Shown here in pieces: positions 7,904 through 15,897 of a DNA stretch of 64,000 bases. The translations under genes and the position numbers were made by a program. Location of the stretch: contig CAZFGT010000004.1 in NCBI GenBank assembly GCA_964518505.1, positions 43,498-107,497 of the forward strand, given 5' to 3'. The DNA comes from DASPUH01 sp964518505 (GTDB taxonomy: Bacteria; Chloroflexota; Limnocylindria; Limnocylindrales; CSP1-4). Each line of letters begins with the position of its first letter. The stretch's first letter is position 1. The notes beneath the pieces were generated by a model, which had not been told where the DNA came from, searched no databases, and was given only the letters and a program-made list of their open reading frames with translations.

Positions 7904-8424
7904 GAGCCAGCCTCGGGCACCGCGTCCAGCCACGCCAGGATGAGGCGGAGCGCCGCCTGGGCGCTCGCGCGCTTGTTGCCCGCCCGGCCGCCGGACCAGG
8001 CGTGTCGCTCCAGGCGTGCCCCATGCGGCGCCGCGAGGGCGATGAAGGTCAGGCCGACCGGCTTGTCGGGCGTTCCGCCATCCGGCCCGGCGATACCCGT
8101 CACAGCGACCGCCAGATCGGCCCGTACCCGCGCCCGGGCGCCGATCGCCATGGCCCGGGCCACCTGCGCCGAGACGGCTCCGTAGTGCGCCAGCGTGGTC
8201 TCCGGGACGCCGAGCAGGGCGGCCTTGACCTGGTCGCTGTAGCTCACCACGCCCCCCAGGAAGTAGGCACTGGACCCGGGGACTTCGGTGAGGACGTGGC
8301 TGATGAGGCCGCCCGTGCACGACTCGGCGGTCGCCAGGGTCACCCCACGGGCCAGGCACGCGGCCTGGACCTCGCGCGCAAGGGCGACCAGCGCCTCGGC
8401 CGTCGGCGGGCGGCCGGGCGTCAC
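7900..8424 (-). CDS. pncC: CinA C-terminal-type nicotinamide-nucleotide amidase
   Basis: A 174-residue stand-alone version of the CinA C-terminal domain, which deamidates nicotinamide mononucleotide to nicotinate mononucleotide in NAD recycling. Family motifs are LATAESCTGGLISHVLTEVPGSS (split here at residues of about 28-50), GGVVSYSDQVKAALLGV, and VTGIAGPDGGTPDKPVG near residue 110. The N-terminal MoaB-like domain of full CinA is absent, as in E. coli PncC. The GTG at 8424 overlaps the upstream stop (GTGA), and the downstream GTGA couples it to murC. Confidence 0.88.
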   Translation of the reverse strand: MTPGRPPTAEALVALAREVQAACLARGVTLATAESCTGGLISHVLTEVPGSSAYFLGGVVSYSDQVKAALLGVPETTLAHYGAVSAQVARAMAIGARARVRADLAVAVTGIAGPDGGTPDKPVGLTFIALAAPHGARLERHAWSGGRAGNKRASAQAALRLILAWLDAVPEAGS

Positions 8425-9776
8425 GTGTGGGTGGTCTTCTGCGGCGCCTTGCCCCGCTGGAAGAGCCATGTCTCGGGCGCTCCCGGGCCACCCAACGTGC
8501 CGATGGCGACTCCGTTCAGCGTGAAGTACGTGGCCCCGGCTGAGCCGGTGCGGACCTCCACGCTCTGGCTGCCGGTGAACTGCAGGCGCGTCCCGGCGTG
8601 CACCGTGACACCGGTGTACGAGGGCACCACCCGGCCGTCCACCCACACCTTGAGCCAGGCCGAGCCGCCCTTGATCTCCACCGTCAGGACGACACCGGCG
8701 ATGGCCACGGTCACCATGTGGCTCACGGCCGTGGTCTGGCCGCCGCTGGAGGTCGCCGTGGCCGTCACGTTCCAGCGACCCGGTGGCAGCTGGAACGTGC
8801 CGCTGAACGCGCCGTCGGTGCCCACCGTGAGGTGCAGCGGCGCCGGCGGCGCGGCCGGGACCGGCGTGGGCTTGCCCGAGGCGACCGGCGTCGCCGGGCC
8901 GGCGTCGACGGCCGTGATCGTGACGCCCGTACCGCTGGTGGTGCCGGCGATGGCGACCGCTCCCCCGTTGACAGCCGCCCCGTCGGCCGGGCTCGTCAGG
9001 GCGATGGCGGGGCCGGTCGGGGTCGGCGGGATGGGCACGTTGATGATGAGGTTCCAGGGCGGCGAGACCTTGGCCGTGTTCGGGTCGGTGGCCGTGACCG
9101 TCATCTGGTTCTCGCCCTTGCTGAGGGGCACGTCACGCGACCAGGCGCCTGCGCTGTCGGCGGAGAAGCGGTAGATCTGGTTGCCCGGGGCCTGGATCGT
9201 GACGGTGACGTTGGGATCGCTGGTCCCGGCGATCAGCACGTGGTCGGCGTCGGTCGTGGAGACGACGGCCCCGGGCGAGGTGACGCTGAGCATGGGCGGC
9301 TGCACCGACCGGGCCAGCTGGAGGGCGATGTAGCCGCCGACGGCCACGATGATCAGCGTCAGGACGGCCGCCACGAGCACGCCGGGCGTGAAGGTGAAGC
9401 CGCCCCGGGGCGCCTCCAGGGGTTGCGGCGCGATGATCATGGGCCCGGTCGGGCGGGCGGCGCCGCCTTCGCGACGCCACTGGTCCAGCACCTGGTCGGG
9501 GTCCAGGCCCAGGTACATCGCGTAGTTGCGCAGGAAGCCCTTGGTGTAGACCGCCCCGGGCAGCTCGCGGAACTCGCTGCGCTCGAGCGCCGAAAGGTAC
9601 TTGACGCGGATCTTCGTGTCCCGCTCGGCTCGGTAGAGGTCCACGCCCTTGGCCTCTCGCGCGGCGAGCAGCACCTCGCCCAGGCGCGGACCCGCCGATC
9701 CAGCCGGTTCGGGGCGGCCGCGGTCCCGGTCGGCGGCGCGCGGCGCGGTCGGGCGAGCGTGGTCGCGTGGGGTCAT
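8421..9776 (-). CDS. RodZ-like membrane-anchored HTH protein
   Basis: A 451-residue protein with an N-terminal helix-turn-helix of the RodZ type (about 30-105: LGEVLLAAREAKGVDL, then YLSALERSEFRELPG and FLRNYAMYLGLD), one transmembrane helix (about 132-154), and an extracytoplasmic part. The extracytoplasmic part ends in a DUF4115-like domain (about 375-445). Between the helix and that domain are two Ig-like, Thr/Pro-rich segments (about 160-370) that make it longer than typical RodZ. RodZ links MreB to the cell envelope; no mreB is present in this window, so a cytoskeletal role is inference. It overlaps pncC by 4 nt. Confidence 0.82.
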   Translation of the reverse strand: MTPRDHARPTAPRAADRDRGRPEPAGSAGPRLGEVLLAAREAKGVDLYRAERDTKIRVKYLSALERSEFRELPGAVYTKGFLRNYAMYLGLDPDQVLDQWRREGGAARPTGPMIIAPQPLEAPRGGFTFTPGVLVAAVLTLIIVAVGGYIALQLARSVQPPMLSVTSPGAVVSTTDADHVLIAGTSDPNVTVTIQAPGNQIYRFSADSAGAWSRDVPLSKGENQMTVTATDPNTAKVSPPWNLIINVPIPPTPTGPAIALTSPADGAAVNGGAVAIAGTTSGTGVTITAVDAGPATPVASGKPTPVPAAPPAPLHLTVGTDGAFSGTFQLPPGRWNVTATATSSGGQTTAVSHMVTVAIAGVVLTVEIKGGSAWLKVWVDGRVVPSYTGVTVHAGTRLQFTGSQSVEVRTGSAGATYFTLNGVAIGTLGGPGAPETWLFQRGKAPQKTTHT

Positions 9777-9798
9777 GGGGTGTGGTATCGGTCCTCTC

Positions 9799-9873
9799 GA
9801 GTGCGCCCCATCACGCTCGACGAGGCGCCCGGACAGGATACGCGCTCACGCCAGCGGCACCCATGGGGCACTC
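9799..9873. repeat. Short inverted repeat between ftsK and the RodZ-like gene
   Basis: GAGTGCGCCCCAT (9799-9811) pairs with ATGGGGCACTC (9863-9873), with a two-base bulge and about 50 bases between the arms. It fills most of the 115-base gap downstream of ftsK and could end the ftsK transcript. No U tract is seen. Confidence 0.35.
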
Positions 9874-9891
9874 GGCGTAGGGCGCGATCCC

Positions 9892-12246
9892 CTAGCTCAG
9901 CGGGTCGTCCATGTCGTCGGGGCCGCGGACCCAGTTGTCGGGGCCGTAGACGTGCCGTGGCACGGCCGGGTTGCGCGGATCCTGGGGACCCACGATGCCG
10001 TACCGCTCAAGGTCATCCATCAGGCGGCTGGCCCGGTTGAAGCCCACCTTGAGCTTGGTCTGGAGCATCGACGTGCTGGCCTTGCCGGTGCTCATGACCA
10101 GCTCGGCCGCGCGCGACGTCATGTCGTCCTCCGCCAGCCGGGCGAGCCAGGCGAACTGGCCGCCGCCGTTCCCCTCGGCGTCGGCGAAGGCGATGACCTC
10201 CGGGTCGTAGTCCGGGTCGGGCGCCTGATCGCGCCACGCCTGGGTCACGCGCCGGACCTCGCCGTCGCTCACGAAGACGCCCTGGAGACGCACGGGGCGC
10301 GGCAGGTCGGCCGGCTGGTAGAGCATGTCACCCCGACCGATGAGGTCCTCCGCGCCGGGCTGGTCGAGCACGGTGCGGCTGTCCACGTTGGACGACATGG
10401 CGAAGGCGATGCGGCTCGGTACGTTGGCCTTGATGAGGCCGGTCACGACGTTGACGCTGGGCCGCTGGGTGGCCAGCACGAGGTGGATGCCCACGGCGCG
10501 CGCCTTCTGAGCGATCTTGACGATGGGGTCCTCGACCTTGCGGCCCTCCCGCATGATCAGGTCGGCCAGCTCGTCGATGATGATGACGAGATACGGCAGG
10601 CGCTCGTCGGGGCTCACCCGGGGGCTGGCGTTGTAGGCCGTGATGTTGCGCTCGGCCTTGGCCGCCAGGGCCTTGTAGCGATCCTCCATCTGGGCCACCG
10701 CCCATTGCAGGGCGGCCCGCGCCTCGTTGGCCTCCACGATGACGTTGGTCAGGAGGTGCGGCAGCCCGTCGTAGGGCGCCAGCTCCACGCGCTTGAGGTC
10801 GACCAGCACGAGTCGCACCTCGGCGGGGGTCGCGCGCATCAGCAGGCTCGTGATGAGGGCGTTGACGCAGACCGATTTGCCCGACCCGGTCGCCCCGGCG
10901 ATGAGGAGATGGGGCATCCGCGCCAGGTCGACCGCGTAGGCCTTGCCCGACACGTCGCGGCCCAGGGCGAACGTCAGGCGGCTCGTGGCGGAGAGCATGT
11001 CGGCGTCGGCGATGAGCTCGCCAAACCCGACGATCTCGCTCAGGTGGTTGGGGATCTCGATGCCCACCACGTCCTTGCCCGGGATAGGCGCCTCGATGCG
11101 GATGCTGCGTGCGGCGAGGGCCATGGCCAGGTCATCAGCCAGGGACTCGATGCGCGACAGCTTGATGCGGGCGTCCGGGCGCACCTCGTACTGCGTCACC
11201 ACGGGGCCCTCGTTGAAGTGGCTGACCGTGGCCGGGATCTGGAAGCTGCGCAGCTTCTCCTCGATGATGCGGATGTTGCGGTCGTGGTCCAGGCCTTCCA
11301 CGCCGCCCTCGGGGAGCGGCGGGTCAAGGAGAGCCACCGCGGGCAGCAGCCACGGCCGTTCATGGAGCGGTTTGGGAGCGTCCTCCGCCTCGAGCAGGTC
11401 GTCGTCGCCGGTCGCCGACGTGGTCGGCGCGGCGACGGCGACCGGAGCGGCCGCGCCGCCGACACGTCCCCCGGCCCACACCGTCTGACTGAGCGGGACG
11501 GGGCTGGACATGGGCGACGGGAGGTCCGGCGCCTCCGGCTCGTCGTGTCCCGCGTCGTGGCCGCGTCGGCCGTTGGTGCCGTGCGCGCCGCCCCGTGGCA
11601 TACCAGCCGCGTCGGCGGCCACCGGTCGCCCGAGGCCCGTGGCGCGTCCGGGCGGGGCGTCCGCGCCGGCCATCACGCCGGCCAGGGCGCGTCCGCCGGC
11701 GGCGACCGGATGGAGCAGGCCCCGGATCGTCGAGTTGAGGAGCAGCAGGAGGCCGGCCGTCACGATGCCGGCGAGGACCACGAAGGCTCCGGCCGGGCTG
11801 ACCAGCGCAGCCGTCGGACCGGCCAGGGCCTGGCCGACCCACCCGCCGGCGGCGGCCAGCTGGGTGGGTGCCGTGCCGTGCCCCCAGATGAGCTGGATCA
11901 ACCCCAGCCCGCCCAGGAAGATGAGGACGCCGCCGAGGGCCGTGACGCCCCATCCGGTGCCGGTACCGGGGCCCCGTTCGACGAGGAAGCCGGCCGCGAT
12001 GAGGACCAGCGGCAGGAGCCACGCGCCCTGGCCAAAGGCCGGCCGCAGGAACTCCGAGACGTAGCGGTTGAGCACGCCCCCGGCCGGCAGCATGAGGGCG
12101 ATGAGGGTCACCGCGCCGATCACCAGGAGCGCCACCCCGACCAACGCCCGAGCGGTCTGCGGCGAGATCCCCAGGTTCAGGCCGGTCGAGCGCGCACGGC
12201 GCGGGCTACGGGCGGGCGGCCGCGTGGTCCGGCGGCGGGGTGCCAT
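9892..12246 (-). CDS. ftsK: DNA translocase FtsK/SpoIIIE
   Basis: A 784-residue septal DNA pump that clears chromosomes from the division plane. The N-terminal region has about four to five transmembrane helices (roughly 33-180), then a linker rich in Ala, Gly and Pro. The motor domain begins near 300, with Walker A GATGSGKSV (451-459) and the segments VELAPYDGLPHLL and LVIIIDELADLIM (Walker B). The C-terminal winged-helix gamma domain is present (about 692-765), so recognition of polar sequences is likely retained. The stop of the upstream RNase J gene is one base away, so the two are not separated. Confidence 0.95.
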   Translation of the reverse strand: MAPRRRTTRPPARSPRRARSTGLNLGISPQTARALVGVALLVIGAVTLIALMLPAGGVLNRYVSEFLRPAFGQGAWLLPLVLIAAGFLVERGPGTGTGWGVTALGGVLIFLGGLGLIQLIWGHGTAPTQLAAAGGWVGQALAGPTAALVSPAGAFVVLAGIVTAGLLLLLNSTIRGLLHPVAAGGRALAGVMAGADAPPGRATGLGRPVAADAAGMPRGGAHGTNGRRGHDAGHDEPEAPDLPSPMSSPVPLSQTVWAGGRVGGAAAPVAVAAPTTSATGDDDLLEAEDAPKPLHERPWLLPAVALLDPPLPEGGVEGLDHDRNIRIIEEKLRSFQIPATVSHFNEGPVVTQYEVRPDARIKLSRIESLADDLAMALAARSIRIEAPIPGKDVVGIEIPNHLSEIVGFGELIADADMLSATSRLTFALGRDVSGKAYAVDLARMPHLLIAGATGSGKSVCVNALITSLLMRATPAEVRLVLVDLKRVELAPYDGLPHLLTNVIVEANEARAALQWAVAQMEDRYKALAAKAERNITAYNASPRVSPDERLPYLVIIIDELADLIMREGRKVEDPIVKIAQKARAVGIHLVLATQRPSVNVVTGLIKANVPSRIAFAMSSNVDSRTVLDQPGAEDLIGRGDMLYQPADLPRPVRLQGVFVSDGEVRRVTQAWRDQAPDPDYDPEVIAFADAEGNGGGQFAWLARLAEDDMTSRAAELVMSTGKASTSMLQTKLKVGFNRASRLMDDLERYGIVGPQDPRNPAVPRHVYGPDNWVRGPDDMDDPLS

Positions 12247-14007
12247 CTAGAGCTGGACCACCACCGGGAAGACCATCGGGCGACGCTTGGTCCGCTCGTA
12301 CAGGAAGCGCGACAGGCCGTCCTTGATCATCGTCTTCATCAGGCCGACCTCGCTGATGTGGTCGCCCGGCGTGAGCAACGCTTCGCGTACGCGGTCCGCC
12401 GCGGCGGCGATGAGGGGGTCGTCTGGCGTGGCCAGGAAGCCGGTGGTGATGATCTCCGGCCGTCCCACGAGGGTGCCGCTCTGCTTGTCCACCGTCACGA
12501 CCACCAGGAACATGCCGTCGCTGGCCAGGGCACGGCGGTCGCGTAGCACGACATCACCCACCTCCCCCACCGACAGGCCGTCCACGTAGACGTAGCCGGC
12601 GGCCACCGGCACGCCACGTCGCGCCGTGCCGTCGGGCAGGAACTCGATGGGCTGGCCGTTCTCGATGATGAAGATGCGGTCGGGCGGAACGCCCGTCTCG
12701 GCCGCCAGGCGCCCGTGCTGTACGAGCATGCGGAACTCGCCGTGCATGGGGATGAAGGCCCGCGGCTTGGTCAGGCCCAGCATCAGCTTGAGCTCTTCCT
12801 GGCTGCCATGGCCCGACACGTGGGCCCGCTTGATGGCGTGGTAGAAGACGTTGGCGCCGTTCTTGAAGAGGTTGTCGATGGTGCGCGAGACCTCTTCCTC
12901 GTTGCCCGGGATGGGGCTGGCACTAACGATGACGGTGTCACCCGGCCCGATCTCCACCCAGCGGTGGTCACGGTTGGCCATGCGCGCCAGGCCGGCCATG
13001 GGCTCACCCTGGGCGCCGGTCGTGCAGATCGTGAGCTGGGCGTCCGGGACGTCCTTGATGCGGTCCTTGGGCACGACCATGGCCGGGTCGTAGCGCAGGT
13101 AGCCCAGGTCGGTGGCGATGCGGAAGTTCTGCTCCATCGACCGGCCGATGACGGCCACCTTGCGGCCGAAGCTGGCGGAGGCGTCAAGGACCTGCTGGAC
13201 GCGCGCGATGTTGCTGGCGAAGGTGGCCACGATGACGCGCCCGTCGAGCGGTTCCATGATCTCGCGGAAGGCCTCGCCGACGGTCCGCTCGGAGGGGGTG
13301 TACCCGGGGTTCTCCGCCCGCGTCGAGTCCGACAGGAGGCACAGGACGCCCTCGGCGCCCAGGCGCGCCAGCAGCGCGAAGTCGGACAGTTTGCCGTCGA
13401 CCGGCGTGTGGTCGAACTTGAAGTCGCCGGTGTGGACGACGGTGCCGAGCGGCGTGCGCAGGGCGATGCCCATCGCATCGGGGATCGAGTGGCCGATACG
13501 GAAGGCGGTCGCCTGGAACGCGCCAAGGTCGATCGTGTCGCCCGCCTCCATGGCCCGGATGGGGTTGTTGGTGAGGTGGTGTTCCTTGATCTTGTTGCCC
13601 AGCAGGCCGCGGGCCAGGGTGGAGGCGTAGACAGGCACCCCGGGGAAGTCGGGCAGGATGTACGGCAGCCCGCCGACGTGGTCCTCGTGGGCGTGGGTGA
13701 TGAGGAACGCCTTGACGTGGTCCCGCCGCTCGCGCAGGTACGTCACGTCCGGCACGACCAGGTCGATGCCGAACATCTCCTCGTCGGGGAACATCAGGCC
13801 GCAGTCGATGACCACGATCTCGTCCCCGTACTCGAAGACGTACATGTTCTTGCCGATCTCGCCGACCCCGCCGAGCGGGATGATGCGCAGCGGCGTGCCG
13901 CCGCCGTCCACCGGTGCGACGGTGGCCCGGGCGACCGCGGCCGGCCGTGTCCCGCCCGTCGCCGAGGCACGCCTGGCGCGCCCGGCCGTCCTGCTCCGAT
14001 CGGCCAT
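12247..14007 (-). CDS. rnj: Ribonuclease J
   Basis: A 586-residue metallo-beta-lactamase/beta-CASP nuclease that matures and degrades RNA by endo- and 5'-3' exonucleolytic cleavage. The zinc motif HAHEDH is at 105-110, with VVHTGDFKFD, ATFASNIARVQQ and PMHGEFRML following in family order. A basic 35-residue N-terminal tail precedes the conserved LRIIPLGGVGEIGKN. The ATG at 14007 overlaps the udg stop (TGATG); the much longer upstream frame is rejected because it lies over udg. Only one RNase J is seen here. Together with the PNPase and the NrnA-like protein it makes this region rich in RNA decay enzymes. Confidence 0.94.
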   Translation of the reverse strand: MADRSRTAGRARRASATGGTRPAAVARATVAPVDGGGTPLRIIPLGGVGEIGKNMYVFEYGDEIVVIDCGLMFPDEEMFGIDLVVPDVTYLRERRDHVKAFLITHAHEDHVGGLPYILPDFPGVPVYASTLARGLLGNKIKEHHLTNNPIRAMEAGDTIDLGAFQATAFRIGHSIPDAMGIALRTPLGTVVHTGDFKFDHTPVDGKLSDFALLARLGAEGVLCLLSDSTRAENPGYTPSERTVGEAFREIMEPLDGRVIVATFASNIARVQQVLDASASFGRKVAVIGRSMEQNFRIATDLGYLRYDPAMVVPKDRIKDVPDAQLTICTTGAQGEPMAGLARMANRDHRWVEIGPGDTVIVSASPIPGNEEEVSRTIDNLFKNGANVFYHAIKRAHVSGHGSQEELKLMLGLTKPRAFIPMHGEFRMLVQHGRLAAETGVPPDRIFIIENGQPIEFLPDGTARRGVPVAAGYVYVDGLSVGEVGDVVLRDRRALASDGMFLVVVTVDKQSGTLVGRPEIITTGFLATPDDPLIAAAADRVREALLTPGDHISEVGLMKTMIKDGLSRFLYERTKRRPMVFPVVVQL

Positions 14008-14759
14008 CAGAAGAACCCCATCTGGTCGGGGTCGAGGGGCTCGGGTCCGGCGGCCCCCTGGGCGGTGATGGCGGCCAGCTCGACCGGGCCGACCTCCGGC
14101 ACTTCCGGGGCGTCGGGTGGGTCGGTGACCTGCGCGGTCGGGGTCGCCGGCGCGGCGTGGACCGCCCGACGGGAGCGGCTGTCGATGAGCACCGTGGGCA
14201 GCATGGCCATATCCTCGAAGAGCGTGTCGCGCAACGCGGCCTGGCGGAACGCCGCCGCGGGGTGGTACATGGCGAACGCGGACGCGTCCGGCGCACCCGT
14301 CGCCGGGTCGATGGGCCGCGCCGTGCCGTGAGCCGCCCCGATGCGGGCTCCCGGCATGAACGTGCCGAGGGAGAAGCGGCCCAGGGTCACCACGACCGCC
14401 GGATCCAGCGCGGTCAGCTGCCGCGCCAGGTACGGGGCACAGGCGGCCATCTCGTCGGGCTCCGGGTCGCGGTTGCCGGGCGGCCGGCACTTGACGACGT
14501 TGGTGATGAAGACCTCGTCGCGCCGCCAGCCGATCGAGCGGAGCAGGTCGGTCAGGAGGCCACCGGCGGCACCCACGAATGGCCGCCCTTGCTCGTCTTC
14601 GTGCTGTCCCGGTCCCTCGCCCACGAAGACCACCTCGGTGTCGGCGCTGCCCTCCCCCGGCACGGCGCGCGTGCGGCCGGTCGCGAGCCGGCAACGGGTG
14701 CAGCTCCGGACCTCGTCGTCGATGGCCGCCAGGGCTGCGCGTCGCTCCTCGCCCGTCAC
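14007..14759 (-). CDS. udg: Type 4/5 uracil-DNA glycosylase (Fe-S)
   Basis: A 250-residue uracil-DNA glycosylase that removes deaminated cytosine from DNA. Four cysteines at 20, 23, 91 and 107 match the [4Fe-4S] ligands of family 4. Motif A reads VFVGEGPGQHEDEQGRPFVG (45-63), followed by ITNVVKCRPPGNRDP, and motif C contains YHPAAAFR near 180. About 60 C-terminal residues beyond the family core are Pro/Ala-rich. The GTG at 14759 overlaps asd (GTGA). Family 4 is favoured over family 5 by the GEGPGQ.ED pattern. Confidence 0.88.
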   Translation of the reverse strand: MTGEERRAALAAIDDEVRSCTRCRLATGRTRAVPGEGSADTEVVFVGEGPGQHEDEQGRPFVGAAGGLLTDLLRSIGWRRDEVFITNVVKCRPPGNRDPEPDEMAACAPYLARQLTALDPAVVVTLGRFSLGTFMPGARIGAAHGTARPIDPATGAPDASAFAMYHPAAAFRQAALRDTLFEDMAMLPTVLIDSRSRRAVHAAPATPTAQVTDPPDAPEVPEVGPVELAAITAQGAAGPEPLDPDQMGFF

Positions 14760-15823
14760 GCCGCGCGCCCGGTACGGCGCGACGCGGGCGCGAGCCACCC
14801 GCGGGCGGCCACCAACTCGGCGATCTGGACGGCGTTGGTGGCGGCGCCCTTGCGCAGGTTGTCGCTGACGACCCAGAACGCGAGGCCGCGGCCGTCGGCG
14901 ACCGACACATCGCGCCTGACCCGGCCCACGAAGATCTGGTCCTTGCCGGCAGCGTCGGTCGCCAGCGGGTAGCGGGATGCGGTCGGCTCGTCGACGACGA
15001 TCACGCCGGGCACGGCGGCGAAGGCCTCGCGCGCCTGTTCCGGGCTGAGCGGATCGCGCAGCTCCACATGCACGGCCTCTGAATGGCCGGTGAAGACCGG
15101 CACGCGAACGGCGGTGCAGGACAGGCGCAACTCCGGCAGGTGCAGGATCTTGCGGCTCTCGTGGATGACCTTCCACTCCTCGCGCGTGTAGCCGTCGTCC
15201 AGGAAGACGTCGACCTGCGGCAGGACATTGAAGGCGATGGCATGGGGGTAGACGGACGCCGTGATGGCCTCGCCGGCGACGTGTGCCTCGACCTGCGCCT
15301 GGAGCTCAGCCACCGCCTTGTGGCCGGAGCCGCTCACCGCCTGGTACGTGTCGACCACGACCCGCTCCAGGCCCGCCGCGTCGCGCAGCGCCGCGAGGAG
15401 CGGCACCAGCTGCATGGTCGAGCAGTTGGGGTTGGCGATGATGCCTTCATGGCTCGCGGCGTCCGCCGCGTTGACCTCCGGTACCACCAGCGGGACGCCG
15501 GGTTCCATGCGCCACCGCGACGAGTTGTCGATGACCACCGCGCCGGCCTCCGCAGCGGCGGGCGCGAGCGTCCCGGAGGCGGTGGCGCCGGCCGAGAAGA
15601 GGGCGATGTCGACGCCCTCGAAGGATTCGGGGCGGGCTTCCTCGACGGTGAGGCGATGGCCGGCGATGACCAGCGTCGAACCGGCCGAACGGGCGGACGC
15701 CAGCGGCCGGAGCGTGGCGTAGGGGAAGGCGCGTTCGATGAGGACCTGGAGCATCGTCCGGCCCACGGCGCCCGTGGCGCCGACGACGGCGACGGTCAGG
15801 GGTCCGGATGAGTGGGTGGGCAT
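14756..15823 (-). CDS. asd: Aspartate-semialdehyde dehydrogenase
   Basis: A 355-residue NADP-dependent enzyme that makes aspartate semialdehyde from aspartyl phosphate, on the way to lysine/diaminopimelate, threonine and methionine. The nucleotide fold starts VAVVGATGAVGRTMLQVL. The catalytic Cys is in IIANPNCSTMQLVP, and the later SGSGHKAVAEL, YPHAIAFNVLPQVD and VFTGHSEAV are family motifs. A -10-like TATCAT ends only 11 bases before the ATG, so the mRNA may be nearly leaderless. No dapA or dapB is adjacent. Confidence 0.95.
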   Translation of the reverse strand: MPTHSSGPLTVAVVGATGAVGRTMLQVLIERAFPYATLRPLASARSAGSTLVIAGHRLTVEEARPESFEGVDIALFSAGATASGTLAPAAAEAGAVVIDNSSRWRMEPGVPLVVPEVNAADAASHEGIIANPNCSTMQLVPLLAALRDAAGLERVVVDTYQAVSGSGHKAVAELQAQVEAHVAGEAITASVYPHAIAFNVLPQVDVFLDDGYTREEWKVIHESRKILHLPELRLSCTAVRVPVFTGHSEAVHVELRDPLSPEQAREAFAAVPGVIVVDEPTASRYPLATDAAGKDQIFVGRVRRDVSVADGRGLAFWVVSDNLRKGAATNAVQIAELVAARGWLAPASRRTGRAA

Positions 15824-15834
15824 GACCGGCGGCG

Positions 15835-15840
15835 ATGATA
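15835..15840 (-). promoter_or_regulatory. -10 element of asd
   Basis: Minus-strand TG-TATCAT lies directly after the GC-rich hairpin that follows pnp, and 11 bases before the asd ATG. The predicted transcript would start about 4 bases before the start codon. No -35 match is seen. Confidence 0.4.
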
Positions 15841-15842
15841 CA

Positions 15843-15872
15843 CCGCGGCCGCCGGTCTCCCGACGGCCGCGG
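15843..15872. terminator. GC-rich hairpin after pnp
   Basis: CCGCGGCCG (15843-15851) and CGGCCGCGG (15864-15872) are perfect 9-bp arms around a 12-base loop, in the 74-base gap after pnp. Position suggests a terminator or 3' stabiliser of pnp mRNA. No U tract follows. Confidence 0.45.
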
Positions 15873-15897
15873 ATGGGTTGACGAGGGTTCGAGGCGG

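Noticed and set aside
7904..8491. A 196-codon N-terminal extension of murC
   Set aside because: It lies out of frame over pncC and the end of the RodZ-like gene. The GTG at 7903 forms a GTGA junction and gives a normal MurC.
14008..14910. A 300-codon N-terminal extension of RNase J
   Set aside because: It overlaps udg entirely in another frame and resembles no domain. The ATG at 14007 gives the expected protein.
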